A stretch of DNA of 64,000 nucleotides from Paramecium sonneborni (Eukaryota > Ciliophora > Oligohymenophorea > Peniculida > Parameciidae): NCBI GenBank assembly GCA_905182985.1, contig CAJJDN010000161.1:128095-192094 (forward strand). Direction: 5' to 3'. How positions within the stretch are numbered: the stretch's first letter is position 1; the number at the start of each line of letters is the position of its first letter. A program made the translations under genes and the position numbers. Shown piece by piece: positions 25,475 to 37,400 of the stretch. The notes under the pieces are model-generated. The model had not been told where the DNA came from, searched no databases, and saw nothing but the letters and a program-made list of their open reading frames with translations.

Positions 25475-25666
25475 TGTTTAAACAATAATTTTTATTAATA
25501 AAAATATTATTATAATAAAACTATAATATGTAGTTGTAAATACAATAATATTTAGCTACATTGTTACAATAATTATAACATAATTTCACTTATGACATAA
25601 AAATGGATTTTTTGAATAGGTTTTTAAAATTGTTCGTTGTGTGTTTAAATTCAAATTAAATTAATT

Positions 25667-27095
25667 ATGAACAATAAAGAAATGTTTAAACACAGAGATA
25701 TAAATACTTTTTTAACAAATAATCTAACAAAAGAAAAACGAAGTAAAAAACCATTTGAATATTTGAATCTAACTTATTCTAAATAGTTTGATTATTCTCC
25801 AATGAAAAAACAACCTTACACTTCAAAAGCTAATGAAATTAAATAAAAAAGTCTAGAAGAACCTTAAATTTTAAGACAGAAAACTTTACCAAATTATGAA
25901 CCAACTAAATGTTCTAGTGTTAAAAATGGAATAATAAAAGCATATGCTGCAAACACAAATTAAGGATTAGTGAGAGAATATAATGAAGATAGAGTTTCTA
26001 TAATATTGAATATCATAAAACCATAAAGTAGAGAAAATGAACCATGGCCTAAATGTTCATATTTTGGAGTATATGATGGACATGGTGGATCAGCTTGTGC
26101 AGACTTTTTAAGAGACAATTTACATTAATTTGTAGTTAAAGAACCAGATTTCCCTTGGAATCCAATAAAAGCAATAACAAAAGGTTTTGAAGCAGCTGAA
26201 AAATACTTTATATAAATGGCATAAGATTCATTTAATAAAGGAATTTTAGAAACAAGTGGATCATGTGCAATTGTTGTATTAATTATTGGAGATTCTTGTT
26301 ATGTAGCTAATGTAGGAGATAGTAGAGCAATATTAAGTACACAAAATGGAAAAAAAATTATTGATCTTTCAAACGATCATAAACCTGAATTTGAAAAAAA
26401 TAGAATTACTAAAGCTGGAGGATAACTGTATTAAACACATGGATTAAATGAAGAAGGGAAACTAATTTTAGGTCCAGTGAGAGTGAATCCCGGTAAGTTG
26501 TCAGTTTCAAGAACATTTGGTGATATTGAAGCAAAATTAGAGAAATTGGGAGGGAAACCAAAAGTTGTAATAGCAGAGCCAGAAATAAGACAATTTAAAA
26601 TAATATAGGAGCATGATTTTATAATTTTAGGAAGTATAAATAATAAAAAAAAGTAGGTGATGGTATATTTGATAGGATGAGTTCAAGAGATGTAATAAAG
26701 GGAATTTGGGAGGATGTTTAAAGTAATAAGAATATGAATGATTTACATAATGTAATGTCAAATGCAGTAGAATCAGTAATAAAAGAGAGTTTATTACGTA
26801 AGACAATTGATAATGTTACATTATTAATAATAGCATTTTAAATAAATACTTTAAGAGAGGAAGAAATAAGAGTTAAGACAATATCATATACAGATTAATT
26901 AGTTAAATTGCCATAGAGTAACAAAAATGCATCTAATTTAAGATTTAAGTAAAAAATACTATATGATATGATCATAGTTAAAATAGAAAGTAGAATGATG
27001 AGAATGATGCGTTTTTGATGAATGGCCAAGTATTGAGATAGAAGAATAAGTAAAGATATTTTTAAGAGAATAATAATGGAATTGGTTGGGAGTGA
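25667..27095 (+). CDS. PP2C-type protein phosphatase (PPM family)
   Basis: A 458-residue protein with the PP2C metal-binding motifs: VREYNEDR, GVYDGHGG, ETSGSCAIV, ANVGDSRA, LSNDHKPE, SRTFGDIEAK, and LGSDGIFD at the third metal site. The catalytic Asp residues are all present. These enzymes are Mn/Mg-dependent Ser/Thr phosphatases, usually cytosolic monomers. The first 80 residues and last 100 are polar and not part of the fold. Intron 26634-26656 lies exactly within the GSDG motif; a second (26949-26977) affects only the polar tail and is less certain. If the second is retained, the protein ends about 25 residues earlier (TGA at 27017-27019). Confidence 0.9.
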
Positions 27096-27255
27096 TGATG
27101 AGATTTGAAATTTGTTTGAAATAAAATAATAAATAAATATTTGGAGAAGTACATAATATATGATTAAAGATGAAATAAGTAAAATAAAGATTAGTAATAT
27201 CTAAAAATAAGTGGATATTAGAATAATTAAATATAGTAATATTAATTAATTATAA

Positions 27256-28310
27256 ATGTCAATTTTTACACCTTCTTAAAAATTATCAGACTTATTGAAA
27301 CATGAAGGTAGATCAAATTCAATGCATTCATTTTATAATAACAGATCTTCTTGTTACTCAACAATAAATTTGAATAGTTCTGTGTTGAATGGATGGGATT
27401 AGTAAAATCATTAACCAGTGTCAATATTGACATCGAATAGAAGTGATATAAAGTAACTAAATGTATCAGCATCAAAACAGGTATTTATGGTATATAAAAT
27501 AAAAGGATATAACAAATGAAATAGTATCATGTAAACATGATAGAAGATCATCTACACATCAATTCGTTCATTCAGGAATGGAAGCCTATCAAAAATATCA
27601 GAACTAGCCTAGAAGAGATATGAAGATATATCCAAATTTTAAATAAGAATTATTACATGAAGTAGTAAAGATAGAAAAACCATTTTATATTACTACTGTT
27701 GAAGAAGTAGAGAGGTATTGGAAAGCAAAAGAGATTATGCTATTAAGATAAAAAAGTTAATTAGAATTCGAAATTAAGTTATAAGCATAAAAAGCAAATA
27801 AAAAGGCAGTCATTTTAAAAGTGGAACCACTACAAGAAATATCAGACATAGAAATCTAAATATAATAATTAGAAATATAATTAAAGTATTTGTTCTATTT
27901 AAAATAGAAATAAGAATAGAATTATTAATGATTTAAAAGTTGAAAGTGAAGAATTAGATGTTAAATATGAAAATATGTTAGATTAAGTTAATGATACATA
28001 ATTTTTGAAATATGAAAAATAGCTAAAGAATATTTAATAATCATTTAAGGATTTAAATAGAAGATTTCATGAAACAGAAGAATAAATAACTATGAAAGAA
28101 AATGAGATTGAATCTAGAAAAAAATAAATGTAAAGAAAATCTTCTATAATAATGCCATCGAATCTTAGAAACTCTATGATTGATTCTAAATTTAAATAGA
28201 GATCCTCATTTAAAAGATAGAGTATAAACTCTGGTACAATGAGTCCTACTAGAGTTACTTTCTCATAAAAAAGTTAGCCTTCAGAAGAATTCATTAAATT
28301 AAAACATTGA
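27256..28310 (+). CDS. Coiled-coil protein of unknown function
   Basis: A 335-residue protein. The N-terminal 120 residues are Ser/Asn-rich. Residues about 135-290 are charged and helical with heptad-like spacing (VERYWKAKEIMLLRQKSQLE, then IIDNDLKVE-type repeats). The C-terminus is Ser/Arg-rich (SFKRQSINSGTMSPTRV), a plausible kinase target. I recognise no family; a cytoskeletal or ciliary role is possible but is only inference. Two introns: 27481-27505, with an AAG acceptor, and 27886-27907. Confidence 0.7.
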
Positions 28311-28499
28311 TATTGATATTATTTCTATTCTATTCAAATATATAGTACACCTTTTATTTTCATTAATTATGTCATATAATTGTTCTATCATTCTCAAAAC
28401 ATACAATTTATAAAAATTATTAATTATTCCCAAAAGGTTTCTTCAACTCTAATATCTAACGTATTTTTATAAATAATCAGATTTTGTAAGCATTATTCT

Positions 28500-28781
28500 T
28501 CAAAAACATTTTTTTCTTATCATTTTAGATATAATCTGTAGATTTTAAATATGTCTATTCTTATAAGTATTATTCTTAAACTATCTATCTTTTAATATTC
28601 TTTAATTCAAATATTTCTATTTTTCAACTTCAATAGTACATATAAATTCCAATTTATTTAGTTCTCTTTTTATTATATCTTAAAATATCGATATTTATCT
28701 ATATAATTCTCTTTCACTTTTAATTGAACAATTACTAAAATTTATTGTATTTTCATTTTTAGCATTTATAAATATCATCAT
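28500..28781 (-). CDS. Possible small helical protein, 5' end unresolved
   Basis: A 93-residue open frame from ATG 28779-28781 to TGA 28500-28502, with charged helical sequence (RELYRQISIFQDIIKRELNK). The frame stays open upstream to 28910 with coding-like composition (DEFYFKIKKSSQQERVKYN) but no ATG, so a first exon may be missing. No family is recognised. It lies downstream of the hybrid kinase on the same strand. The 28311-28499 stretch before it shows nothing. Confidence 0.35.
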
Positions 28782-29032
28782 TCCTCTGTAAATAAGAATA
28801 TTATATTTGACTCTCTCTTATTATGATGACTTCTTAATTTTGAAGTAGAATTCATCCTAGTATATTAAATTATAATGTTTCTGTATTATTAGTTTCTGCT
28901 AATTTAAAAATCATCTGAATCTATCTATTTTAAATTAAACTTTAAATGATTTATCTCATTGTTTCTTGAAACCCAGAGCTTAAACAAGAATATTTAATAC
29001 TAATACATAATAATATATATAATATAAATGAA

Positions 29033-31219
29033 TCAGAAATAATATTTTTATAGTATTTTTTTCAAAACATTTGTGTCAACAGGTTTAGGTAATATTTCTT
29101 TCATTCCTGATTTCATAGCATAATCTATATTCTCTTTACTATCATATGCGCTACACATAACAACTACACATTAGATTTAATGTTATTAAAATATCTATAA
29201 GATCTCTTTGGTTGCTTAACATCCATCCATTTCAGGCATATCTATATCCATAAATATTAATTTATATCCACATTTACATTAACTAACTTTTCGTTTTGCC
29301 ATATCTATTGCCATTTAACCATCATATGCATTATCAACCTTTACCTTAAAGTATTTTAGAACTGTTGATAATGCTAAATGATTAAATGGAATATCATCAC
29401 AAATTAATACATTTACACATTAACATTTCATTCTACCTATACTTTTATATGGCTCCTATATATGATCGTCTGTTTCTTCCAACACTTAATCTAAATATTA
29501 TTTCATATCCTTCACATAAAATTTACTCTTTGTATATTAATTAACTGAACTAAATATATTCAAATCTCCTATATCACATAATTTCCGAGCTATCTAACTA
29601 CTAACCTTTAAACCCAATCCTACATATTACATATAGTCTTCCTCTCCTCTTCGACTCCAATCCAATTCACAGTTCTTTAATATCTTTGTTATCAAATACA
29701 ACTTCTCCACTGGAATACCACAACCTGTATCAAATACTTCAAATTAATATATAGATCCTGCCCTTTACACAACAAAATGTATCTCACCTTTCTATTTTGT
29801 GTATTTCACTGAATTATTCATCAAATTCACTAATATTTACATTATTCTATCATAATCACTACTTATATAAGTATCATCACAACTAGATATTGTTAATGTA
29901 ATTTATTTTTATTCACATTCTGCTTTAAAATAATCCTCAATTGTTTCTATTATTGTTGACAACTTGAATAATTAAGGTCTCAATTTAAAAGTTTATGCTT
30001 CAAAATTTGCATAATCTAAAATATCATTAATTTAGTGTAACAATTTTTTGTTTGCTATAATTGCTGGCTTTAAATATTAATCATTCAACTCTCCTTTTAG
30101 ATTCTAATCTAATATCTATAAAAGTTACAGTGAACAATTTAATGGTGTTCTTAATTCATGAGAAAAAGAATTAATTAACTTTGAATAGAATCGATATCTC
30201 TCTTACATATCTTACTGATATTCAAAATTAGTAATATTTTCTATAACTATCATACATCCACTTGTTATATCATATATTCTAATTTCAAAAGTCTTTCCAG
30301 TATTTTTATCTTTAAATTTTAATACATTTAATTTAGTCTCTTCTAAATTAGTTATTTTATGTTTTTGTATAATTTGAGCTATGTCAGAAATATTACTAAC
30401 ATTGGTTGTTTTCTGTTACAAAGTAGTTCTTCTTGGTTGACAAAATGATTACAAACGTTTAATTGGGAAATCAGATTATTCATCTAAAGATTCGAAAATT
30501 GATTTGTGTCTTTCATTTCTTCTAAAACTGCTATTTTATTAAGAATGCAAATACGCTCTAAATGATAGATATAAATACTTTTATATAACAAGAAATAGTG
30601 CTTATTATAAATTGTTTTCAACTTATGAAGCAACATATTTTCTCACTTTATTATTAGAACTAACAACTTAAAGACTGTTGTCAAGTAAACAAACTCCACA
30701 AGGTATTCTATTAAGAATATCATATAATTCCACAGACTCTATCATCAATCCCATATTACTATAATTTTGATTTCTGTTTATCAATTGAGAATTTCTCTAA
30801 AAAGGTTTTCTCTCCTGTAAATATTAGATATATTTATTTACCTTATTGCACATATATATAAATAAAGCAACAAATTGAACACTAAGATAAACCCAGTCAA
30901 TAATTTAGAAATTGGATGCATATATTATGCTTATTCTTACACTATAAAATATTAGTATTAGCCATTTGTTTGTTATTTTACTATATAAAGTTGCAACAAT
31001 TGATGGTGTAAAGGGCGCATCATAAAAACATAATTCCAATAAAAGTGATATTCTTAAGTATTTCCAAACTAAACGTTCACTTTTGAACAACAACAATAAA
31101 ACAATTATGAGAGAAGCTGAAATGGCAATTAGATGAGGATTCTTTTATAGACTTGCACTAATTAGATGTTTTAAAGCAAAAACAAAGTGAAGGCATCGTT
31201 TATATTTATGAAAAATCAT
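29033..31219 (-). CDS. Hybrid histidine kinase with receiver domain
   Basis: A 728-residue protein with no intron from this start. Several hydrophobic spans fill residues 30-125 (AISASLIIVLLLLF and others), then a PAS-like region (about 165-345). HisKA has the phosphoacceptor His354 in SFSHELRTPLN, and HATPase_c shows the N-box near IVNLMNNSVKYT and the G-box DTGCGIP. A C-terminal receiver carries the phospho-Asp motif LIFMDIDMPEMDG and the conserved Lys in LPKPVD. All key residues are present, so it should autophosphorylate and pass phosphate to its receiver. The frame remains open and coding-like upstream to 31408 (KYLNVPPKFNINQIKFG) without an ATG, so a spliced 5' exon may be missing. Hybrid kinases are known in ciliates; the ligand is unknown. 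Confidence 0.92.
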
Positions 31220-31590
31220 TTATTTCGTCACATTTAACTTATAAATTGTATAAACATCACCATAATAAGAGAACAAAATATTTAAGTTCAAGGCTATTAT
31301 TTTTGTAACAAAGCCAATTAAACCAAACTTTATCTAATTTATATTAAACTTAGGTGGAACATTCAAATACTTTTATAATTCTCTTCTCAAATTGTTTATA
31401 TCAGAATTTCATAAATAGAAGACACTTATTAATAAAAATCACATAGACATTTAGATTATAGAATTATTCATAATCCTACATGATAAATATTTCTTAATGT
31501 TTTTAAAATAAAATTTTAAATAATACTTAAAAACATAGTCAAAACTTAATAATTTAAGTTAAACATATATATATTTATATATTGATCTAT

Positions 31591-32505
31591 TCAATTTATA
31601 ATTGTTTAAGAAAAATCTATTCCATTCCTAATTGATTATACTATTCTAATAAAACTATCAATTGAATTTCTCATCTAATCAGAAAATTTAGATCCATGCC
31701 AAACTAATTTCTCAACTGCTAACATATCAATTCTAGGAAGATAAAGAGGTTTATCAGTAAAAATCCCAAAAATTGATTAAAGTACTATATCATAATCTGG
31801 TTATTCTTATGAAAAATAATATAAAGATCGTGCATATTGTTTACTCATTTTCTAAAATAAATTAAAAAAATTGACAGTTTTACTGCTATTCTAATAAATT
31901 TTCCTCCAACTAATTAATAGTAAATTTGAAAAATAATTTATTTAACTCAAATATAATTAGTGTTAAACCTTTATAGAACATAACACTCTATTATATGATC
32001 TATCTTTCAGTATTTAATTTCTAATAATTTATCGTTACTCCTATGTTTGGACTCCATAAATATTAAAAATTAGTTTTTAAGTCTCTTCTGATTATTCTCC
32101 TTAACATTTAACTAATTCAAGACAACAACTATGATGTATAGTATCAATAATAATAAATTCATGTCGCATTGCTTGTCCAGTTAATGTCCATGTAATTATT
32201 GTTGCAATACCTGATGGAATATATTTCCAAACTGATTAACAACATCTATCTATTTATATTATTGTTTCATTCATCACTTCAGATAATTAAATATCATTAA
32301 TTGGTTAGTTATTATATAATATTGTCTTACGAAATGATCCACTTTATAATTCTAATTCTTATTCTAATAATATATTAACTCCTTAAGTTTGTTTTGTATT
32401 TGATAATCTTACTAGAGAAGCGATAGAATTTGCTAATAATGGAACTAATTCTAATAAAACATCCCCAATCCATGCAGCTTCTGCTCCTGTTATTAATGCA
32501 ATCAT
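31591..32505 (-). CDS. Unknown 304-residue protein
   Basis: A single-exon frame of 304 residues under the ciliate code. It begins with a hydrophobic segment (MIALITGAEAAWIGDVLLEL) that is more like a buried helix than a signal peptide. It contains Trp/Cys-bearing segments (IDRCCQSVWKYIPSG and HHSCCLELVKCQGE), and ends in a helical part (YARSLYYFSQEQPDYDI). I recognise no family. Internal in-frame intron-like stretches cannot be ruled out around 31870-32010, where composition drops. The next gene upstream is divergent, 310 bp away. Confidence 0.6.
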
Positions 32506-32815
32506 TATACTTAATATTTATATTAATCATTTTATTTGAACATCATATTTTATATTGACGAATAAATATTAGGTATTTTAAATTTAAATATAACAAAAGT
32601 TTTTTATAATACATTTTATAATTTAAAATTTTATTGATTGTAATAACAAACCAACAAGTATTAGCTCACCCTTTTTCGATGAAAAATGATTTGTTAAAAT
32701 ATATTACTTTTTTTCAAATTTAAGAATTATTAAAATTATTTTTATAGAAGCTAATATATTTTTTATTAATATTTTAGTAAATATTTATTAATTATATAAT
32801 TATCTAATTAAATTC
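32506..32815. other. Intergenic region between divergent genes
   Basis: 310 bp of AT-rich DNA separating two divergent start codons. It presumably holds both promoters. No coding frame or repeat was seen. Confidence 0.5.
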
Positions 32816-34371
32816 ATGGATAACACCAGATTAAAGCGAGATTAGTTTCGTTTAATGCTACGCGAATAGTAACGTTTAAATTAGTTTTAAGAAAATAGAA
32901 AAAGGTTCTTCTAGATCTTCATGGAAGAATAATAAGTTAATGAATTAAAATTGAAAGTCAAAGTGGCAATTCAATAGTTGAATGATAATTTAAATGATTT
33001 TGATTTTGATACTCCAAGATGTGAATTAAGAGCTTTGACAAATCAAATAATGTAAATTGTACCAGAAATGAAAAAATGTATTGAAAATTTAGCCAAACCT
33101 GACTTGGAAGGATTAGGAAATAAGTTTTGGAATTTATATTGTTTTATGACATTTAACAAAGATAATCCATGTTTTGTAGAAATGTTAGAGTTACTCACTT
33201 TATGTTGTCAAAAAAGCATGGTATTTTGTGATACATACTGTAAATCTACTTTATATAGTAATCTTTAAACAAATGTTACTCAATTGTCTGTATAATATTA
33301 ATTAGAGTTTCTTAAATAAACAATTTAGATTTAATCTCATTAGGAACACATATTATAATATGATAAAATATGTGATATAATAAAATAAATGATAATTTAA
33401 ATTCAAGAGCAAAAAAGACTTGATTATGAAATAAAATAAGTTATTTAAACAATCATAGAAATATTTTTAACTGTAAAAATAGAACAAATTTCTAAAGTTG
33501 CCTTATAATAACAATTAAATAGATATTTTTTAACTGTATTTATATCTCTACCATGTTTGGATGAAATTCTTATAGGGGATGAATTACTAAATTATATTGA
33601 TTATTTAAACAGAAATAAAACTTTATTTAATGTTTCTACAATAGAACTAATTAATTAGTTATCATTTAATTCATAATTAAACTCATATCCAGATGAAAAA
33701 TCTATGGCAATAGCAATAATAGGAGTCTTAATGTCAGGCAATTTAACTTAATCAAAATATTACTTTGATAAATTTAGTAGCGAAAGTTTGTCATTAGATT
33801 AAAAATTACTCTAAAACTTAAAATTCTAACCTTAAGTTAGAAGAATGACAATTTTTGCATTTTCAAATATTTTTGGAGAAACTTCATATGAGAGAGTTGA
33901 CTATTTTTAAAATGGTACTGTTATTTAATTCTTATAATATGCAAGACAAGAAAATGAAATTGAAATAATATATGAAATTTTATAGGCTTTGAGAAATTTA
34001 ATTTATCATGCACAAAATAATTATTTACATATATTGTTATAATAAGATGTAATTTCCATAATTGTAGATAATGATGATTATGTATTGAATGAATAATAAG
34101 TTGAATGTAAAATTATAATTTTATTATAGGTTTGCTTATGTTAATTTATAGATTTGATGGATATGATTAATAAGCCTTATAGAATTTAATAGAATTTCCT
34201 AATTTTATACAATATTTATGTTACAAAGGAGTAACTAATTTTGTTAGAAAAATTTTTAATAATTCAAAATTTGGAAAAGTTATGGAAAAATAGTAAGATT
34301 ATAGAAGACACAATGGATAAAAAGATGAATATTAAAGTAACCTTCTTAAATTATGTGAAATTTTGTGTTGA
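32816..34371 (+). CDS. Helical-repeat protein with IBB-like N-terminus
   Basis: A 510-residue protein. The first 35 residues are strongly basic and helical (RLKRDQFRLMLREQQRLNQF, then ENRKRF), resembling the importin-beta-binding segment of importin alpha. The rest is alpha-helical with ARM/HEAT-like spacing, but the canonical Trp-Asn array of importin alpha is not evident. It could be a divergent karyopherin alpha or another helical-repeat protein. One intron (34107-34129) corrects the frame near the end; without it the reading runs on into the convergent gene. The stop is 44 bp from the stop of the VPS13-like gene. Confidence 0.5.
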
Positions 34372-34415
34372 ATAACAAAACTAATAATTTAATGAAAAAA
34401 ATTATAAAAAAATAT

Positions 34416-37400
34416 TCAGTTTTTTTAATTTTGAGGAGAAAAATTTTTACTTTTTCTTGCTTATATATTATAAACTTTTGATTTTTCTTTAATTTAACGT
34501 ATTTTATCTGGATCACCTTATTAATATCTAGTTAAAGCAAGTATGCTATCGTTAAATTTAATCTTAAAATTAATTAAATTAAGAATACTTCGAAATTTAT
34601 CTTTTATAGAAGAGATTTCTAAAAATTGAACAGAGGTGATATTTCATTTTGATTCTTCTTGAAGAAACTTTAAATTTTCATTAATTTTCCTAAATCAAGA
34701 TTCATTTTCAATTTATTTATTTCTAATTTACATTAATCTTTAAATTTCCATTTCGATTAACCACAATGTTATTCAAAACTTGGAATATCCATATTTGTAG
34801 TTATTTATTCTAATATGTATATTTATATTTTATACCAGCTTGTAATAATTCTCCAATTTTTAGATTGTTTTAAACTTAATACTTAACCAAAACATTATCA
34901 AAACAACCAAAAACATTAATTACATAAAATTCTCCATTTTCTGGTTATATTTACTCTTTATAATCAATAAATAAAGATTCATTTATTGATTATTAATTAG
35001 GTATTAATTCATCATCAATTTCTGGTAATTTTAAATATATTTTTTATTTTTTTAAATAGATATGTCCACTCTTAAATGTAGCAATAAGAAAATTATTATC
35101 TTATGATGTTTCTGGAAGTACAAATTAAGAATTCTTTATTTCAATTTAATAATTAAAATTATCTTTCTCTTTTAGAAAATCTTCTTCATGTTTTATTTAT
35201 AATTATAAATCGAAATCTTTTTAGTATTTTTCTTTTAATTCATCCAAATTTTTCTATAATATAGTTTCTACTCTTTATTTAAATGCTTAAAGTTCATTGA
35301 TATATCTAGAAATTAAATAAAATTTCATATTTCTAATTGAAATTATTTTATTTTCTAAATTGAAAACAACAGTTTATTTATTATCAATAGGTTCAATTAG
35401 ATTTTGATATATAATATGTTCTCCTTCTAAATTTTATGGTTTCATTTCTATTTATTATATTGATAGTTAAAGATTGGTTTGATTCTTTTTATTTAAGTAA
35501 ATTGAATAAAATTAAAATAAAAAAAAGTCTTTTTCTTATTCTTGTAATTTGACAATCAATGAATCAATTATAAGTTCTGAAGCAAATTTATAAGGTTTTT
35601 TATAATTGTTTATTTGATTGACAAATATATTAACTTATTTTTGCTTGCTATCAATGATATACAGTTCTTATTAAAAAATATACTTTAATAAATGTTATTT
35701 TAATGAAATAGTTTCCTCTATGTTTATAAGATAAAAACTATTAATAGCAATTAATAAATCTTATACTTTTTATTATGATAATAATATTTTAGCCTATTCT
35801 ACTTATGCTTTTATCAAAGGATATGAATTTTAAAATGATAAATTAATATGTAAAGCATATTTAGCTCTTTATCCTCCTTATTCTTTTACTGGCATAACTA
35901 ATAAATTTTCTTTTTGTTTACCCATTATACTAATTTATATATCATCAACTAATAAACTGAGTTCTCCCTTTTATTTAGTTATCTTGACTATTTTTATTTC
36001 AACTTAAGAAACTTAATTAAAATTAAATCTTATAATCTCACATCTCAAAATTTAATCCTCTTCATGTTAATTGATAGATGATCTATTTTTTTATAGTTAA
36101 ATGTTATTTACTCCTTAAGGATAATAACTTTAATAAGATCTTTTCTAAACAGGATTATATCTATATTTTTCCATCAAATATATTTATATGAATACTCTCA
36201 ATTAAATAAGTTGAAAAAATGTTTCATTTGATTTCAAATAGATTTTTTAAATAATTGCACATACAATCAATTCATCAATTATTTTTAAAGGATTTTCTTT
36301 TAATTCCTCCTTTTGTTTTTCTTCTTTTATTAAATCTTTATTTATTAAATTAAATGCCTGTTCCTAAATATTCATTATGGTACTGATGTTTTTTAAAATA
36401 GTAATAAGATTATATGTAGCAAATTAATTAATAAATGTAGCTTTAATATTTTCAATAGCAAAAAATAATTTCATTTTTGAATGTCTTTCTTAATATATTT
36501 CTTCAGCTACATATAATAATAGATTAGCTCTTAAAGGTTTATGAAAATAGAATAATAAATATATTGGATCCTTCACATTTTTATAATCTTGTTAATTATG
36601 TTATGAGGATTAATCCTTATCTTCATATTCATTAAAATCATGATTAAACATTTCTGGTTCTTTATTTCTGCAATAGAACATAAATTTATCATCTAATTTA
36701 TCACTTAAATTTTATGATTCTAATACCATAAATTATGGTTCAAAAACAAGATGAGTTTTTTCAATGTTAGATTAAATATTAGATTCATTTATTTCATCCA
36801 TAATAAATTATTATGATTATTTATTTAATTCTGGATCTTTAACAGATTTGTATTTTTCTATTACTGGAGGTTTCCCTGGCATTTCTAATTTATTTGATTA
36901 AGACATTTCAGGTTATGTTGGAGTCTTTTTACAATGAATTGCAATAGTATCTTTAAAATAACCTTTATCATGAGTAATTATAAATAATGGCATTTCAAAA
37001 ATAGTTATATAACAAATACTCTTACTTGTTTTAGGTGTACTTTTAAATTAAATTGATATTCCTGAATTTTTATGGTTCTCAACAAAAGTTACTTAACTTT
37101 TTATTATTTTTGATATTTTTTATTCTTCTATTTTCTTCTATTATGTTCTTATATAAATCATTTCATTTTCAAATTCAAACAATGAAAATAAATTTATATC
37201 ATTTTAAATTTTTGGAATTGAACCAAATATTATATTAGTCAAATACAAACTTTTACGAAATCTTAAAATACAATGTTTACAATCTCTTTTTTATTTTTTA
37301 TGATCTTTTTATAACATTAGTAATTCTGCTCTCATCAAACTATCTTTACTCATCTAATATCTAGATTCTTGATGTTTTTTCTTTTCTTTTTATTTCAATT

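Noticed and set aside
32460..32475. CCCCAA as a possible telomere repeat
   Set aside because: A single occurrence inside a coding sequence; there is no tandem array anywhere in the window.
34563..34588. A possible AAG-ending intron near the VPS13-like C-terminus
   Set aside because: The frame is continuous and sensible without it, so there is no need to remove it.
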